64,000 bases of DNA, taken from Natrinema hispanicum (GTDB taxonomy: Archaea > Halobacteriota > Halobacteria > Halobacteriales > Natrialbaceae). Each line of letters opens with the position of its first letter. The stretch's first letter is position 1. The notes under the pieces are model-generated. The model saw only the letters and a program-made list of their open reading frames with translations. It did not search any database and had not been told where the DNA came from. Positions 8,374 to 18,076 of this stretch are shown here, piece by piece. The translations under genes were made by a program, and so were the position numbers. Location: assembly GCF_004217335.1 (NCBI RefSeq), contig NZ_SHMP01000006.1, positions 310,001 to 374,000 on the forward strand, in the 5' to 3' direction.

Positions 8374-8456
8374 GCGAGGGTAGCCAAGCGGTCAACGGCG
8401 GCGGACTCAAGATCCGCTCTCGTAGGAGTTCGTGGGTTCGATCCCCTCCCCTCGCA
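8374..8456 (+). tRNA. tRNA-Leu(CAA)
   Basis: Acceptor strands GCGAGGG and CCCTCGC with discriminator A; the class II variable arm TCTCGTAGGAGTT follows the anticodon stem GCGGA/TCCGC, whose loop CTCAAGA holds anticodon CAA (reads UUG). The T loop is TTCGATC. CCA is not encoded. The T stem contains one U-U apposition (GTGGG against CCCTC), unusual but tolerable. No intron. Confidence 0.95.
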
Positions 8457-8471
8457 CTCACCATAGTGCGC

Positions 8472-8492
8472 GGCAAGACGGAGCGTCTTGCC
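8472..8492 (+). terminator. Hairpin downstream of tRNA-Leu
   Basis: A perfect 9-bp inverted repeat GGCAAGACG/CGTCTTGCC with a three-base loop starts 16 bases after the tRNA. There is no strong T-run after it, so it may be a terminator, a trailer structure or a terminator for the convergent membrane-protein gene. Confidence 0.4.
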
Positions 8493-8606
8493 CTCGCAAA
8501 CTTCTGTGCCCGATACTAGCTATCCGAGATGCATCCCCACTCTCCCTCAGTTCAGCGCTCGAGCGACACATGGTACGAGCACGCTCGGCGCTGTCACAGC
8601 GACGGA

Positions 8607-9260
8607 TCAGGCGCTCAACCGCTCGGCTAACTCGTCTGAGACGCCAGTGAGGTGTGCGGTCCCGAAGACGGCAGCGAGCAGCCCGCCGACCATGTCGTAG
8701 ACGAGGTCGAGGATGGTATCGTCGATCCCGTACTGCGTGAGGATTCCCGGGATGCCGAGGAGTCGAGATGCGACGCTGACGTAGAACTCGAGGAGTTCCC
8801 AGATGACACCGAACGCCATCATAAAGAGGAGGAGGTACGCGAACATGAATTTCGGCGGAAAGGTGACGGCATCCGTGTGGACATCCAGCGCTCGTGCAGT
8901 GGCATACCCGACCCCGGCGACGAGTGAGGAGGAGAACAGGTGGGTCATGTGATCCCACCACCACACGGCTCTGTATGGTGTCATGAAATCGAGACCGGGC
9001 AACGGGAGCGTCCCGAGTGCGTGAAGGAGCATCGGAACCGTAATCCAGAGGACAAGCCCAGCGTCCATCGTGAACTGATAGCGGCGTTCAAAGAACGCGG
9101 GGAGCTGTGTCACGAGGAGGCCAATGGCAGCATTGATAGCCACGCCCAGACTCTTGAGCCAGAGGCCGGCCACGAGGATCGCGAGGATGACGAGTTGGAG
9201 AAGACGGACGAGCAGGACGGTCCGTTCGGGACCGAGTCGCAGCCGCTCGCGGATGGTCAC
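8607..9260 (-). CDS. DUF2238-like (YjdF-type) multi-pass membrane protein
   Basis: 217 residues with about six membrane helices. Conserved features shared with the YjdF/DUF2238 group are W-W-W-D-H-M-T-H at about residues 102-109, the W-E-L-L-E-F motif in a later helix, and a D-T-I-L-D-L-V-Y-D-M-V-G-G segment before the last helix. Function unknown, probably an integral membrane protein with charged residues inside the membrane. The GTG at 9260 is chosen because it overlaps the stop of the upstream gene (GTGA), a typical translational coupling; an ATG at 9311 would overlap that gene by 55 bases. Co-transcribed with the preceding membrane-protein gene. Confidence 0.75.
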   Translation of the reverse strand: MTIRERLRLGPERTVLLVRLLQLVILAILVAGLWLKSLGVAINAAIGLLVTQLPAFFERRYQFTMDAGLVLWITVPMLLHALGTLPLPGLDFMTPYRAVWWWDHMTHLFSSSLVAGVGYATARALDVHTDAVTFPPKFMFAYLLLFMMAFGVIWELLEFYVSVASRLLGIPGILTQYGIDDTILDLVYDMVGGLLAAVFGTAHLTGVSDELAERLSA

Positions 9261-9859
9261 GTCGATTCCACCCCCTGCGGTGGTGTGGCGTGTGCGCGGC
9301 GGAGTTGCCATCGGAAGTACTGCCAGAAGACGAGCCCCGCAGAGAGCCCTGCGATGAGCGCGACGCTGAACGTCCGCATGAGTTCATCGTTCGTCTCGAC
9401 GAACGTACCGCCGAGGTACGCGGCAGCAAACGCCGATCCGACCGCCCAGAATCCGGCGACAGCGAGCGTGGCGATAACGACGAAGACCACGGCGAACCCG
9501 GGTGTCATCCGGAGCGGCGTCGTGAGCTGGAGTGCGCTGACGACGAGCATTCCGAGCGCTGCGACACCGATACTGACGACGAACTGGACGCGAAGCGTTG
9601 GCTGAAGCGGTGCGAGCACGAGTGGGAGCGATGCGATGGTGAGCAGGGGCCAGGGAAGGGTGTGGGTCCACGACCGGGCGATCAGCGGCGGGACGACGGC
9701 AACTGCCATCGCGACCGCCGCGAACGCTGCGCCGACGAAGTGGCCCGCGAAGAGATGCGTGACCACCGTGACGCTAAGAGCCCCAGTAAGCGCCCACGTG
9801 AGTACTGCATTCGCACGCGTGTCGGTGGCGAACCACTCCTCGGGTCGTTCCTGCCCCAT
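9257..9859 (-). CDS. Hypothetical multi-pass membrane protein
   Basis: 200 residues, with about six hydrophobic helices (for example L-S-V-T-V-V-T-H-L-F-A-G-H-F and V-V-F-V-V-I-A-T-L-A-V-A-G-F) and short polar loops. It has an N-terminal cytosolic stub of about 20 residues and a basic tail after the final helix. I do not recognise a named family. It overlaps the DUF2238-like gene by four bases, so the two probably form a two-component membrane assembly or at least share an mRNA. A repeat-rich spacer of over 400 bases lies upstream. Confidence 0.65.
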   Translation of the reverse strand: MGQERPEEWFATDTRANAVLTWALTGALSVTVVTHLFAGHFVGAAFAAVAMAVAVVPPLIARSWTHTLPWPLLTIASLPLVLAPLQPTLRVQFVVSIGVAALGMLVVSALQLTTPLRMTPGFAVVFVVIATLAVAGFWAVGSAFAAAYLGGTFVETNDELMRTFSVALIAGLSAGLVFWQYFRWQLRRAHATPPQGVEST

Positions 9860-10071
9860 AGTATCCTCACAGCGTCTTGACGGCTATCGAATAGTACGAG
9901 CCGTCGAGCACAGCCGCACAGGGATATCAATCATCTGGGACGGCATTAAGCGTTATTTTACGAGTGGTGAAAGACAGGCACGCGTTGATTGGATACGGAC
10001 AGTGCCCCTCGCTGCGAGCAGTGTACCACCACACCAGCCCCGTGGGCTGGCGACAGCCGGACCCGACTCGA
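9860..10071. other. Intergenic spacer upstream of repeats
   Basis: The first half of a 436-base gap between divergent genes. I see AT-richer patches (GTTATTTTACG near 9951-9961) that may hold the promoter of the minus-strand membrane-protein pair, and a CCAGCCCcgtGGGCTGG hairpin at 10034-10050, but no coding sequence. Confidence 0.4.
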
Positions 10072-10130
10072 ACTATAGTAGCCGCTAAAAGTCACTGCAC
10101 ACCCGATCGCACAACTGTCGTGCGATCGGG
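10072..10130 (+). repeat. Hairpin repeat, family 2, copy 1
   Basis: A segment beginning ACTATAGTAGCC and ending in a perfect 11-bp hairpin, CCCGATCGCAC/GTGCGATCGGG with a 7-base loop (10102-10130). The same layout, AGTAGCC, then AGTCACTG, then the GATCGCA hairpin, occurs in inverse orientation at 43781-43836. I associate this pattern with abundant intergenic repeats of Natrialbales genomes; that recollection is not verified here. Confidence 0.7.
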
Positions 10131-10144
10131 GCGTCAATCGGTTC

Positions 10145-10226
10145 ATACGGACTCCTGTCAGTCATTTCCGGCGTATCCGCAGGACGAGTCACGGATACGC
10201 CGGTAAATCGTTACAGTAGACCGTAT
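10145..10226 (+). repeat. Palindromic intergenic repeat, family 1, copy C
   Basis: 82 bp with ends ATACGGACTCCTGTC and TACAGTAGACCGTAT. Internal arms GGCGTATCCG/CGGATACGCC make a long stem. It is most similar to copy D at 25.5 kb, the two forming a subgroup. It starts about 15 bases after the family 2 hairpin and ends 42 bases before the protoglobin TATA box. Confidence 0.8.
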
Positions 10227-10267
10227 CAGTTGTTACTGTACTCACCACTCGTAGCCGACGTCCCATC

Positions 10268-10273
10268 TTTATA
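10268..10273 (+). promoter_or_regulatory. TATA box of the protoglobin gene
   Basis: TTTATA is centred about 26 bases before the ATG at 10296, supporting a leaderless transcript beginning at or next to that codon rather than at the in-frame ATG at 10311. Confidence 0.55.
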
Positions 10274-10295
10274 CCCTCGAGTGTGGGAAATTGCC

Positions 10296-10901
10296 ATGGT
10301 TATAAACTCCATGAACAGCGACAAGATTCCAGGCTACACCTACGGTACTGAGGAGATTCCCGATGCGCCGATCAGTATGGACGAGTTCGAACGACTCCAG
10401 CAGGCAGTGTTGTTCGACGAGGACGACGAGGAGTACCTGCAGCTGGCCGGCGATGTCCTCGAGGATCGGATCGATGACGTTCTTGACGTGTGGTACGGCT
10501 TCGTTGCCGATCACGACTTTCTGGTGTATTACTTCACGGACGGCGAGGGAAACCCCGATGAAGAGTACTTAGACCGAGTACGTGACCGGTTCGGCCAGTG
10601 GATTCACGATACCTGTGAGACGCCCTACGACGAGGACTGGTTGAACTATCAGTTCGAGATCGGCCGGCGACATACCCGTGAGAGGAAAAACGAAGCCGAC
10701 GACGCCGACGCGGTCGACCACATCGATATGCGCTATCTCGTGGCCTTCATCTACCCGATCACGGCAACGATCAGGGAGTTTCTCGCCGACAGTGACCACT
10801 CCGACGAGGAAGTCGACGCGATGTACCACGCCTGGTTCAAGTCGGTCGTGTTGCAGGTAACCCTCTGGAGCTATCCGTACGTCCCAGATGAGAACTGGTG
10901 A
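10296..10901 (+). CDS. Protoglobin (globin-sensor fold heme protein)
   Basis: 201 residues that match, from memory, the Methanosarcina acetivorans protoglobin along the whole length: K-I-P-G-Y-T-Y-G at the N-terminus, a D-V-W-Y-G-F-V helix, the R-H-T-R-E-R-K-N segment containing the proximal heme histidine (His126 from this start), the Y-L-V-A-F-I-Y-P-I-T-A-T helix and W-S-Y-P-Y-V near the end. Protoglobins bind O2, CO and NO; no output domain is attached, so it is a stand-alone gas-binding protein. The start at 10296 is favoured by the TATA spacing; 10311 would give a length closer to the methanogen protein. The gene stands alone between a repeat and the IMPase gene. Confidence 0.9.
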   Translation: MVINSMNSDKIPGYTYGTEEIPDAPISMDEFERLQQAVLFDEDDEEYLQLAGDVLEDRIDDVLDVWYGFVADHDFLVYYFTDGEGNPDEEYLDRVRDRFGQWIHDTCETPYDEDWLNYQFEIGRRHTRERKNEADDADAVDHIDMRYLVAFIYPITATIREFLADSDHSDEEVDAMYHAWFKSVVLQVTLWSYPYVPDENW

Positions 10902-10958
10902 CGGGAACTGTCGGGTCGCATCACGGTTACTTTTCAGGGAGGGTCGCCGAGAGAGGGC

Positions 10959-11759
10959 ATGAGCGACGCCGATAATGCCAGCCGTGCAACTGTCACCGTC
11001 CGCGCGGCACGTGCGGGGGCCGCGGTCGCGGCCGACTCCTTTCGGACGGACCTTGCCGTCGAGCACAAAGACGAGAAGACCGATGTCGTCACGCAGGCTG
11101 ACCACGATGCCCAAGAGACCGTCATCGAAACCATCCGAGAGACGTTCCCGGACGATCCGATCGTCGGCGAGGAGGCCGACGCGTTAAAGCAGGTTCCCGA
11201 AACGGGGCCTGCGTGGATCGTCGACCCCATCGACGGGACCAACAACTACGTCGGCGGCATTCGCGCGTTCGGGACCGCCGTGGCAGCCGTCGTCGACGGC
11301 GAACCGGTCGGTGCCGCGTTCGACTGTCCCGCCCTCTCGGATCGCTACCGCGTCGGCCCCGACGGGGCGTTTCGCAACGACGAACCGCTCTCGGTCAGCG
11401 AGTGTGCCGAGCCCGAGGCAGCCACCGTCTGCCCGACGTTCTGGTGGGACTTCGACCAGCGCGACCAATATGCCGCGGCAAACCGCGCTCTCGTCGACCG
11501 CTTCGGCGACATGCGACGCTTCGGCTGTGCCCAACTCGAGCTCGCGATGGTCGCCGCAGGCGCACTCGAGGGGACGATGACCAACCTGCGGGCGAACCCG
11601 TGGGACACCGTCGCTGGCGTCCACCTCATTCGTGAGGCCGGGGGCGTCGTCACCGACCTCGAGGGTGAACGCTGGCGACACGACAGCGACGGATTGGTCG
11701 CGTCAAACGGCGCGATTCACGACGAGTTGCTCGCAGCGGCTCGCGAGATCGAGGCGTGA
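10959..11759 (+). CDS. Inositol monophosphatase/fructose-1,6-bisphosphatase family protein
   Basis: 266 residues. The metal-binding motifs of the IMPase superfamily are all present: G-E-E at residues 70-72, D-P-I-D-G-T-N-N at 89-96, and the C-terminal P-W-D-T-V-A-G with its metal-binding aspartate. Archaeal members hydrolyse inositol-1-phosphate and/or fructose-1,6-bisphosphate with Mg2+, so a role in gluconeogenesis or inositol metabolism is likely; dephosphorylation of PAP is another family activity. Cytosolic. A TTACTTTT box lies about 29 bases before the ATG. It is followed by the DUF63 gene on the same strand, 88 bases further. Confidence 0.9.
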   Translation: MSDADNASRATVTVRAARAGAAVAADSFRTDLAVEHKDEKTDVVTQADHDAQETVIETIRETFPDDPIVGEEADALKQVPETGPAWIVDPIDGTNNYVGGIRAFGTAVAAVVDGEPVGAAFDCPALSDRYRVGPDGAFRNDEPLSVSECAEPEAATVCPTFWWDFDQRDQYAAANRALVDRFGDMRRFGCAQLELAMVAAGALEGTMTNLRANPWDTVAGVHLIREAGGVVTDLEGERWRHDSDGLVASNGAIHDELLAAAREIEA

Positions 11760-11847
11760 GCTGATCGGCGCTCAAGGCCGACTGACCCGACAGTCTCGCT
11801 CGTTGAAAACCGGAAACGGTAAGCGGCCCCCACTACCGGATTCGGGT

Positions 11848-12969
11848 ATGGACGACTTCATCGACCGGTACGGGGCCGAGCGCGTCTGGGCCGCGACCGT
11901 CGCAAGTCTTGCCGCCATCGTGGTCCTCGTCGCGGTCCTATTCCCTCAGCGAGTGTACGTCGAGTTCATCTGGCAGTACTTCTGGGGGCCGGTCGTCGCC
12001 GACGCCCACAGCTGGTCCTGCGTCGCCTGGGCCGGCGGCGAACAGGTCCAGTGTAGCCCTACCACCACCGGCCCGACGGCCGAACCCGGCTACACGTTCG
12101 TCTCGTATGCCGGCTACATCCCGACCCTCGTCCTGTTGCTAATCGGGGTCATCTTCATTCTCCGCCGCCTCGAGATCGAACGCTTCCGCGCGGGCTTTTT
12201 CGCGCTGTTCCCGTTCATGCTCTTCGGCGGTGCCCTCCGTGTCGTCGAGGACGCCAACGCCGCATCCTTCGCGTACAACGGCGAGATGGCCATCCAGCTT
12301 CCCTGGTCCGGCTTCATCATCAGCCCACTGATCTACTTCACGGTCTTCTTCATCGCCCTCGCGGCGCTCGTGAGCTCCATCTGGCTCGATCGCAACGACT
12401 ACGTGTCGCGCTATGAGTATCCGCTGGCAGGAATCGGGACGGCCCTGCTGACGGTTTCTATCGCCTATCTCGGCTACACGGCGGCGACGGAGCCGTACTC
12501 GGAGTTTTATCCGCTGATCCCGCTTGTCACCCTCGTCGGGGCGACGCTCGCCACCGCGATCACCTGGTTCGCAATTGAGCGGTTCGCGCCGGAATTGAAC
12601 CGCGGCACCCGATATATGGGGCTCGTCGTCATCTGGGCGCACGCGGTCGACGGCGTCGCGAACGTCGTCGGTCTCGACTGGGCGACCACGCTGGGGCTGC
12701 CGGCGAACCTCGTCCCTAAACACCCCATCAACGCGGCGATCGACAGCACGACGGCCGACGTGTTGCCTGCCAGCGTCGTCTCCGCGACCGGCTCAGCGTG
12801 GCCGTTCCTCCTTGTAAAGCTCGCCGCCGCCGTCTTCGTCATCTGGATTTTCGACGAGACCGTCTTCGAGGACAACCCCCGCTATGCGATCTTGCTCATG
12901 ATCACCGTCGTCGCCGTCGGGCTGGGGCCCGGAACCCGCGACATGCTGCGGGCGACGTTCGGGGTCTGA
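11848..12969 (+). CDS. DUF63 family membrane protein
   Basis: 373 residues with about eight to nine membrane helices. It fits the archaeal DUF63 family: a hydrophobic N-terminal anchor, [14 protein letters not shown] near residue 47, then I-L-R-R-L-E and a R-V-V-E-D-A-N motif in the middle, and [11 protein letters not shown] in a late helix with charged residues inside the membrane. The family is found almost only in archaea and its function is unknown. I use the ATG at 11848; the frame is open further upstream through the IMPase gene but that part is not this protein. Confidence 0.85.
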   Translation: MDDFIDRYGAERVWAATVASLAAIVVLVAVLFPQRVYVEFIWQYFWGPVVADAHSWSCVAWAGGEQVQCSPTTTGPTAEPGYTFVSYAGYIPTLVLLLIGVIFILRRLEIERFRAGFFALFPFMLFGGALRVVEDANAASFAYNGEMAIQLPWSGFIISPLIYFTVFFIALAALVSSIWLDRNDYVSRYEYPLAGIGTALLTVSIAYLGYTAATEPYSEFYPLIPLVTLVGATLATAITWFAIERFAPELNRGTRYMGLVVIWAHAVDGVANVVGLDWATTLGLPANLVPKHPINAAIDSTTADVLPASVVSATGSAWPFLLVKLAAAVFVIWIFDETVFEDNPRYAILLMITVVAVGLGPGTRDMLRATFGV

Positions 12970-13083
12970 TCGTCTCTTTCCGTTCTGGCCGCATTCGAGC
13001 CCGTCGAGGCCGCAGTCCGTTCTGACCACACACCGAGCGCCACGAACGGGGCCTTTAATCGCCCGCGGCGGAAACGGGCGTGC

Positions 13084-13956
13084 ATGAATACGACGGACGG
13101 ATGGTTCGCGGACGTCGACCGCGACGATCCCGATGGGATGGCGACTGCGGTTCGCGAGGGGCGTGCCGACAAGCCCCGCGACTGGCCGGCCCTCGCGCTC
13201 GAGGCCGGGTTCGCGGACGACGAGGACGACTACTACGACGCCGTCTGCGAGGCGACGACGGCAGCCACGCGGGCCGCGGTGACCGAGCGCGAACGGGCCG
13301 ACGACCGCCAGCTCGTCCACGCGGTGCGCGCGATGGACGACTGTAATCGGACGGCGAACGAACTCGCGGAACGACTGGCCGAGTGGGCCGGCACGATCGA
13401 TCCCGAGGCCGGAACCGGCGTCGCGTACGCTCGCAAACTGGCACGCGGTGAGACTGACGACGGCCTCGAGGAACCTGCAGTCCGCTCGCTCGCCGAACGC
13501 GTCGCCGACCTCGCCGACGAGGCAGACGACCTGCGAGCGTTCGTCGAACGGCAAACGCCTGCTGTCGCACCGAACCTCGCAGCCCTCGCCGATCCCGTGC
13601 TCGCAGCACGGCTAATTTCGCTTGCCGGTGGCCTCGAGGAACTCGCAAAGAAACCCAGCGGGACGATTCAGGTACTCGGCGCGGAAGACGCCCTGTTCGC
13701 CCATCTACGGGGCCACGCGCCCTCGCCCAAACACGGGATTATCTACACCCACGACGCGGTACGGGGCACCCATCCCGAAAACCGGGGCTCTGCAGCACGC
13801 GCGGTCGCCGGCAAACTCGCGATTGCTGCCCGCGTCGACCACTACTCGGGCGAGGTAAAGCCCGAACTCGAGGCCGAACTCGTAGATCGGATCGAGACGA
13901 TTCAGGCGCGGACGGCGGGCAATGACGAGGCCGACGGAGGTGCCGACGATGAGTGA
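13084..13956 (+). CDS. nop5: NOP5/NOP56-like C/D box sRNP core protein
   Basis: 290 residues. The C-terminal Nop domain is clear, with L-G-A-E-D-A-L-F-A-H-L and then P-S-P-K-H-G-I-I-Y and the A-R-A-V-A-G-K-L-A-I-A-A-R-V-D helix at about residues 195-255. The N-terminal half is a shortened, acidic coiled-coil-containing region. The protein bridges L7Ae-bound C/D guide RNAs and the methyltransferase fibrillarin for 2'-O-methylation of rRNA and tRNA. It overlaps the fibrillarin start by eight bases, the standard archaeal arrangement. CCTTTAATC about 27 bases upstream of the ATG indicates a leaderless transcript. L7Ae, the third protein of the complex, is encoded at 25 kb. Confidence 0.95.
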   Translation: MNTTDGWFADVDRDDPDGMATAVREGRADKPRDWPALALEAGFADDEDDYYDAVCEATTAATRAAVTERERADDRQLVHAVRAMDDCNRTANELAERLAEWAGTIDPEAGTGVAYARKLARGETDDGLEEPAVRSLAERVADLADEADDLRAFVERQTPAVAPNLAALADPVLAARLISLAGGLEELAKKPSGTIQVLGAEDALFAHLRGHAPSPKHGIIYTHDAVRGTHPENRGSAARAVAGKLAIAARVDHYSGEVKPELEAELVDRIETIQARTAGNDEADGGADDE

Positions 13957-14581
13957 CCTTCCGGCGGGTGTCACACGCCACAGCTTCGACGGTACCGAAC
14001 GACTCGCAACCCGCGGCGAACCGGTCTACGGCGAGTCCACTGACGGAGCGTGGCGAGCCTGGAACCCGAACCGATCGAAACTCGGCGCGATGCTCGAACT
14101 CGAGATGGACACCGGTCTCACGGGCGGTGAGACTGTCCTCTATCTCGGCGCGGCAAGCGGGACGACGGTGAGCCACGTCGCCGACTTCGCCGGCCCGACC
14201 TATGCCGTCGAGTTCGCGGCGCGGCCGGCGCGGGACCTGCTCGAGGCCGCGGAGAGCCGCCCGCGGCTGTTTCCGCTACTGAAAGACGCCCGCAAGCCCG
14301 AGACCTACGCCCACGTCGTCGAGTCGGACGTCGACGTCATTGTCCAGGACGTGGCGACGCGCGGGCAAGCTCGCGTGGCGCTCGAGAATCGCCGTTTCCT
14401 GGCCGACGACGGCCGACTGCTGTTGGCGGTCAAGGCCCGCAGCGAAGACGTAACCCGCGAGCCGGCGGCCGTCTTCGCGGACGTCCGTGAGGAGCTATCC
14501 GAGGGGTGCGAGATTCTCGAGACGGAACGACTCGAGGCGTATCACGCGGATCATCTCGGAATCGTCGCGCGGCCGCGGTAA
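13949..14581 (+). CDS. flpA: Fibrillarin-like rRNA/tRNA 2'-O-methyltransferase
   Basis: 210 residues with the fibrillarin fold. The S-adenosylmethionine motif V-L-Y-L-G-A-A-S-G-T-T-V lies at about residues 62-73, followed by the Y-A-V-E-F acidic strand, L-L-K-D-A-R-K-P, and the D-V-I-V-Q-D-V catalytic strand. It is the methyltransferase of the C/D box sRNP with NOP5, which ends inside its start (overlap ATGAGTGA). The ATG at 13949 is used, since an upstream in-frame ATG at 13922 lies well inside nop5. At 210 residues it has the usual archaeal length without the eukaryotic GAR domain. Confidence 0.95.
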   Translation: MSDLPAGVTRHSFDGTERLATRGEPVYGESTDGAWRAWNPNRSKLGAMLELEMDTGLTGGETVLYLGAASGTTVSHVADFAGPTYAVEFAARPARDLLEAAESRPRLFPLLKDARKPETYAHVVESDVDVIVQDVATRGQARVALENRRFLADDGRLLLAVKARSEDVTREPAAVFADVREELSEGCEILETERLEAYHADHLGIVARPR

Positions 14582-14654
14582 CCCAGTCGGCAGCGATCTC
14601 CTCATTTCGTGCTCAGCAACTGATATAAGGCAGTTCGTGGTGCAGTTCCATGGT

Positions 14655-16250
14655 ATGCCTGAACATCCCACAATTGGTGACACGCTCGAGGGAACGGTCG
14701 ATCGCTATCCCGACCGCGATGCGATCGTCTACCCGCGCAAGGACCAGCGGTGGACCTACGCAGACTTTGACGAGCGGGTCAACCGGCTCGCGAACGCGCT
14801 GCTCGAGGCCGGCATCGAGAAAGGAGACAGGGTTGCGACGGTACTGTACAACGGCTCCGAAATGGCGCTGACTGTCTACGCGTGCTCGAAGATTGGGGCC
14901 GTCTTCACCCCACTGAACTTCCGTCTTCCCGCAGGTGAGATCGAATACATCGTCACTGATGCCGAAGCCGAGATGATCCTCTTCGAGTCCGCGACACAGG
15001 AAGCAGTCGAGGGCGCGCGCCCGAACCTCGAGAGCGTCGCGGAGTACGTGTTCATCGATGATGACCGCGAAGCGGTACCGAACTACGCAAATGGGTTCTA
15101 CGAGTTGCTCGAGTCGGGGTCGGCCGACCGGCCCGGGGTATCCGTCATGGAAGACGACGTGTACGCCTTCATTTACACGTCAGGAACGACGGGCCGACCG
15201 AAGGGGGTCGTCCACGAACACCGGGACATGGTCGAGCACAACCTCCTCAATATCGTCGAGTTGAACCTCACCCGCGACGACGTCGGCCTGTCGGTGATGC
15301 CGCTGTATCACTGTGCCGAACTCCACTGTAGCCTGTTTTCGCGGATCCATCGCGGTGCAGCGAACGTGATCCACCACGAGTTCGACCCGGATGCCACACT
15401 CGAGGCGATCGAAGATCACGGCGTAACGGTCCTCTTTGCAGCACCGACGGCCTGGAACGCGCTGTCACGTTCCGCTGCTGAGTCTGACGTCGGTGTCTCA
15501 TCGCTCCGAATCGGGCTCTATGGTGCGGCCCCGATGCCTGAACAGGTCCTCGAAAACTGCATGGAACACCTCTGTGAGGACTACGTGCAGGCGTACGGCA
15601 TGACTGAGATCGGGCCCGCCGGTGTCTTCCAGTCGCCGGACGACCAACTGCCGAAACAGGGCTGTGCCGGCCTGCCTGCGCTCAACCACCGCTTGCGGAT
15701 CGTCGAACCCGATGCGGATCCGGATCAAGCGGCCGACGAGGGCGAGATCGGCGAGATCCTGATTGCCGGCCCATGTACGATGCGCGAGTACTGGAATCGC
15801 CCCGAGGCGACCGCACGATCGCTGCGCGACGCCGACGGGACGACCTGGTACTACACCGGAGATCTGGGCTACCGTGACGAAGACGGCTACCTCTTTGTCG
15901 TCGATCGCAAAGACGACATGATCGTCTCCGGTGGCGAGAACATCTATCCCACCGAGATCGAGGATGTGTTGTTCGCACACGACGCCGTCGAAGAGGCGGC
16001 CGTCGTCGGCGAACCCGACGAGGAATGGGGCGAACTTGTCGTCGCGTACGTCGTCGCTGACGATGGCATCACTGCGGCTGACCTTGATTCGTTCACCCTC
16101 GAGAGTGACCGGCTCGCTGATTTCAAGCGGCCGCGGAAGTACTACTTCGTCGACGATCTCCCGAAGAATCCGAGCGGCAAGATCCAGAAGTTCAAGCTCC
16201 GCGAAGGCGAGACTGACATCGAGCGCGAGGCCGAAACCGTCCCGTCCTGA
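14655..16250 (+). CDS. AMP-binding acyl-CoA synthetase family protein
   Basis: 531 residues of the adenylate-forming (ANL) superfamily. The phosphate-binding motif [11 protein letters not shown] is at residues 174-184, A-Y-G-M-T-E follows near residue 313, the Y-T-G-D-L-G motif near 400, and the C-terminal [10 protein letters not shown] carries the catalytic lysine. It activates a carboxylic acid, probably a fatty or short-chain acid, to an acyl-CoA through an acyl-adenylate. The substrate cannot be read from the sequence. TATA-like GATATAAG about 30 bases before the ATG suggests a leaderless transcript and its own promoter. Confidence 0.9.
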   Translation: MPEHPTIGDTLEGTVDRYPDRDAIVYPRKDQRWTYADFDERVNRLANALLEAGIEKGDRVATVLYNGSEMALTVYACSKIGAVFTPLNFRLPAGEIEYIVTDAEAEMILFESATQEAVEGARPNLESVAEYVFIDDDREAVPNYANGFYELLESGSADRPGVSVMEDDVYAFIYTSGTTGRPKGVVHEHRDMVEHNLLNIVELNLTRDDVGLSVMPLYHCAELHCSLFSRIHRGAANVIHHEFDPDATLEAIEDHGVTVLFAAPTAWNALSRSAAESDVGVSSLRIGLYGAAPMPEQVLENCMEHLCEDYVQAYGMTEIGPAGVFQSPDDQLPKQGCAGLPALNHRLRIVEPDADPDQAADEGEIGEILIAGPCTMREYWNRPEATARSLRDADGTTWYYTGDLGYRDEDGYLFVVDRKDDMIVSGGENIYPTEIEDVLFAHDAVEEAAVVGEPDEEWGELVVAYVVADDGITAADLDSFTLESDRLADFKRPRKYYFVDDLPKNPSGKIQKFKLREGETDIEREAETVPS

Positions 16251-16323
16251 CCGGCTGACGAGCACCAGACCGATCGTCCCGACTCCAAACCGTATTTACT
16301 GTCGGCGACGAAAGCACGACACG

Positions 16324-17406
16324 ATGGAACGCGGGTCGCGAGACGCGTTTACGCGCATGGGAACGCTGGGGATCGAAGAGGAGTGTTTCGTCGTCGACGA
16401 GGACGGCCGGCCTACCAGCGGGACCGACGACCTCGTCTACGAGTACGACCCGCCCGAGATTCTCGAGGGACGGCTCGATCACGAACTGTTCAAGTTCGTC
16501 ATCGAAACGCAGACGCCGCTGATCGAGGATCTCGGTGACGCCCGCGAGTCGCTGCTCGACATCCGCCAAGCGTTAGTCGACCACGCCGAGGCCCACGGCT
16601 ACCGGATCGCCGCCGCCGGCCTCCACCCGCTTGCGAAGTGGCAGGAACTCGAGCACGCCGAAAAGCCTCGCTACCAGGCCCAACTCGACCGGATTCAGTA
16701 TCCACAGCATCGGAACACGACCGCGGGCGTCCACGTCCACGTCGGCGTCGACGACGCCGACAAGGCGGTCTGGATCGCCAACGAACTGCGGTGGTACGTC
16801 CCGATCATGCTCGCACTCTCCGCGAACTCTCCCTACTGGAACGGCTTCGACACCGGCCTTCAGTCGGCGCGCGCGAAGATCTTCGAGGCGCTGCCGAACA
16901 CGGGGATGCCGACCTACTTCGAAGACTTCGAGGCGTTCGATCGGTTCGAGCGGCTGATGCTCGAGACCGACTCGATCAACGATCGTGGCGAACTCTGGTA
17001 CGACGTGCGCCCCCACACCGAACACGGCACGGTCGAACTGCGGACGCCGGACGGGCAGGCCGACCCCGATATCGTCATGGCGTTCGTCGAGTATGCCCAC
17101 GCGCTCGTCGAGGCGCTGGCAGAGGAGTACGAAGATGGCACAAGCGGCTACCAGCATCGCCGAGAACTGCTCGACGAGAACAAGTGGCGGGCCATCCGCT
17201 ATGGACAGGACGCGTCGTTTATTGACCGCGACCTTGAGGGAACGGTCGACCTCGGCGACCTCGTCGACCGTGAGTGCGAGCGGCTCGGGATCGATGGCAT
17301 CAAACGGGTCTACGAGCGCGAAAGCGGCGCGGCTCGACAGCGACGGCTGTTCGAGGAGGACGGTCCAGACGCGCTGTGTGAGTCGCTCTTTTTGCAAACC
17401 GAATGA
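16324..17406 (+). CDS. gshA: Glutamate--cysteine ligase
   Basis: 360 residues of the GCS2 family. It starts with [14 protein letters not shown], the family's glutamate-rich catalytic strand, followed by [14 protein letters not shown] and [15 protein letters not shown], all close to haloarchaeal GshA. It makes gamma-glutamylcysteine, the main low-molecular-weight thiol in haloarchaea, from glutamate, cysteine and ATP. No second-step ligase (glutathione synthetase) is next to it, as expected. GTATTTACT lies 27 bases before the ATG, so the mRNA is probably leaderless. The monothiol glutaredoxin at 6.1 kb and the peroxiredoxin at 61.1 kb may use its product. Confidence 0.9.
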   Translation: MERGSRDAFTRMGTLGIEEECFVVDEDGRPTSGTDDLVYEYDPPEILEGRLDHELFKFVIETQTPLIEDLGDARESLLDIRQALVDHAEAHGYRIAAAGLHPLAKWQELEHAEKPRYQAQLDRIQYPQHRNTTAGVHVHVGVDDADKAVWIANELRWYVPIMLALSANSPYWNGFDTGLQSARAKIFEALPNTGMPTYFEDFEAFDRFERLMLETDSINDRGELWYDVRPHTEHGTVELRTPDGQADPDIVMAFVEYAHALVEALAEEYEDGTSGYQHRRELLDENKWRAIRYGQDASFIDRDLEGTVDLGDLVDRECERLGIDGIKRVYERESGAARQRRLFEEDGPDALCESLFLQTE

Positions 17407-17458
17407 CCGCCACAAAGGTTTAACTCCGCGCGAGGCCTCATCCTGTACGAGACGCCAC

Positions 17459-18052
17459 ATGAGTTCCGACGACGCAGACGACCATCCGGTCGACGACGCT
17501 GACGAGAGAGAAGAATCGCTCGCGGGACCGGACGACGTCGTCGAGACCGAGATCGGCCGTAGTCCGGCCGTCGAGGAACTCGACCAGCGGATCGTCGATC
17601 TGCTCTCGTGGATTCTGGATACGGAAACCCGTGCGAAGATCTACGTCTATCTGCTGGACAATCCGGGCAGTACCTCCGAGGAGGTCGCAAAGGGGACTGG
17701 ACTCTATCCGAGTACGGTCCGCGAGGCACTCGCGGAACTCCACGAGGAAGCCCGCGTCAGCCGCGAAAAACGCGCCAGCGAAGGGGCCGGCAACAACCCA
17801 TACGAGTACACCGCGATCCCGCCAAGCGACCTCGTCGGCGATGTCGTCGATCAGGTCCAACAGGAATTAAACACCATCTTCAGGCTCGATCGCGTCCTCG
17901 ATCGCGAGCGCGAACCTGAGCCGGATACCCTCGCGGAGACCGAGCCGGTGACGATCACCGTCGATGACAGTACACCGCCGCTCGGCGACGACGAGGTTGA
18001 AGTCGAATCCGTCGACACTGAGAGCAACGAGGACGACACCGACGACAGCTAG
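17459..18052 (+). CDS. Winged-helix transcriptional regulator
   Basis: 197 residues. A disordered, very acidic N-terminus of about 45 residues leads into a winged helix: R-A-K-I-Y-V-Y-L-L-D-N-P-G-S-T-S-E-E-V-A-K-type helix pair and S-T-V-R-E-A-L-A-E-L recognition helix (about residues 58-95). A coiled, acidic C-terminal tail follows, with no visible ligand-binding domain. This layout occurs downstream of gshA in other haloarchaea as far as I recall; a regulatory link to thiol metabolism is only a guess. GGTTTAACT about 38 bases before the ATG is the likely TATA element. It is convergent with the M24-like gene. Confidence 0.8.
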   Translation: MSSDDADDHPVDDADEREESLAGPDDVVETEIGRSPAVEELDQRIVDLLSWILDTETRAKIYVYLLDNPGSTSEEVAKGTGLYPSTVREALAELHEEARVSREKRASEGAGNNPYEYTAIPPSDLVGDVVDQVQQELNTIFRLDRVLDREREPEPDTLAETEPVTITVDDSTPPLGDDEVEVESVDTESNEDDTDDS

Positions 18053-18076
18053 CTGCTTGAATCGACCCGATGGACG

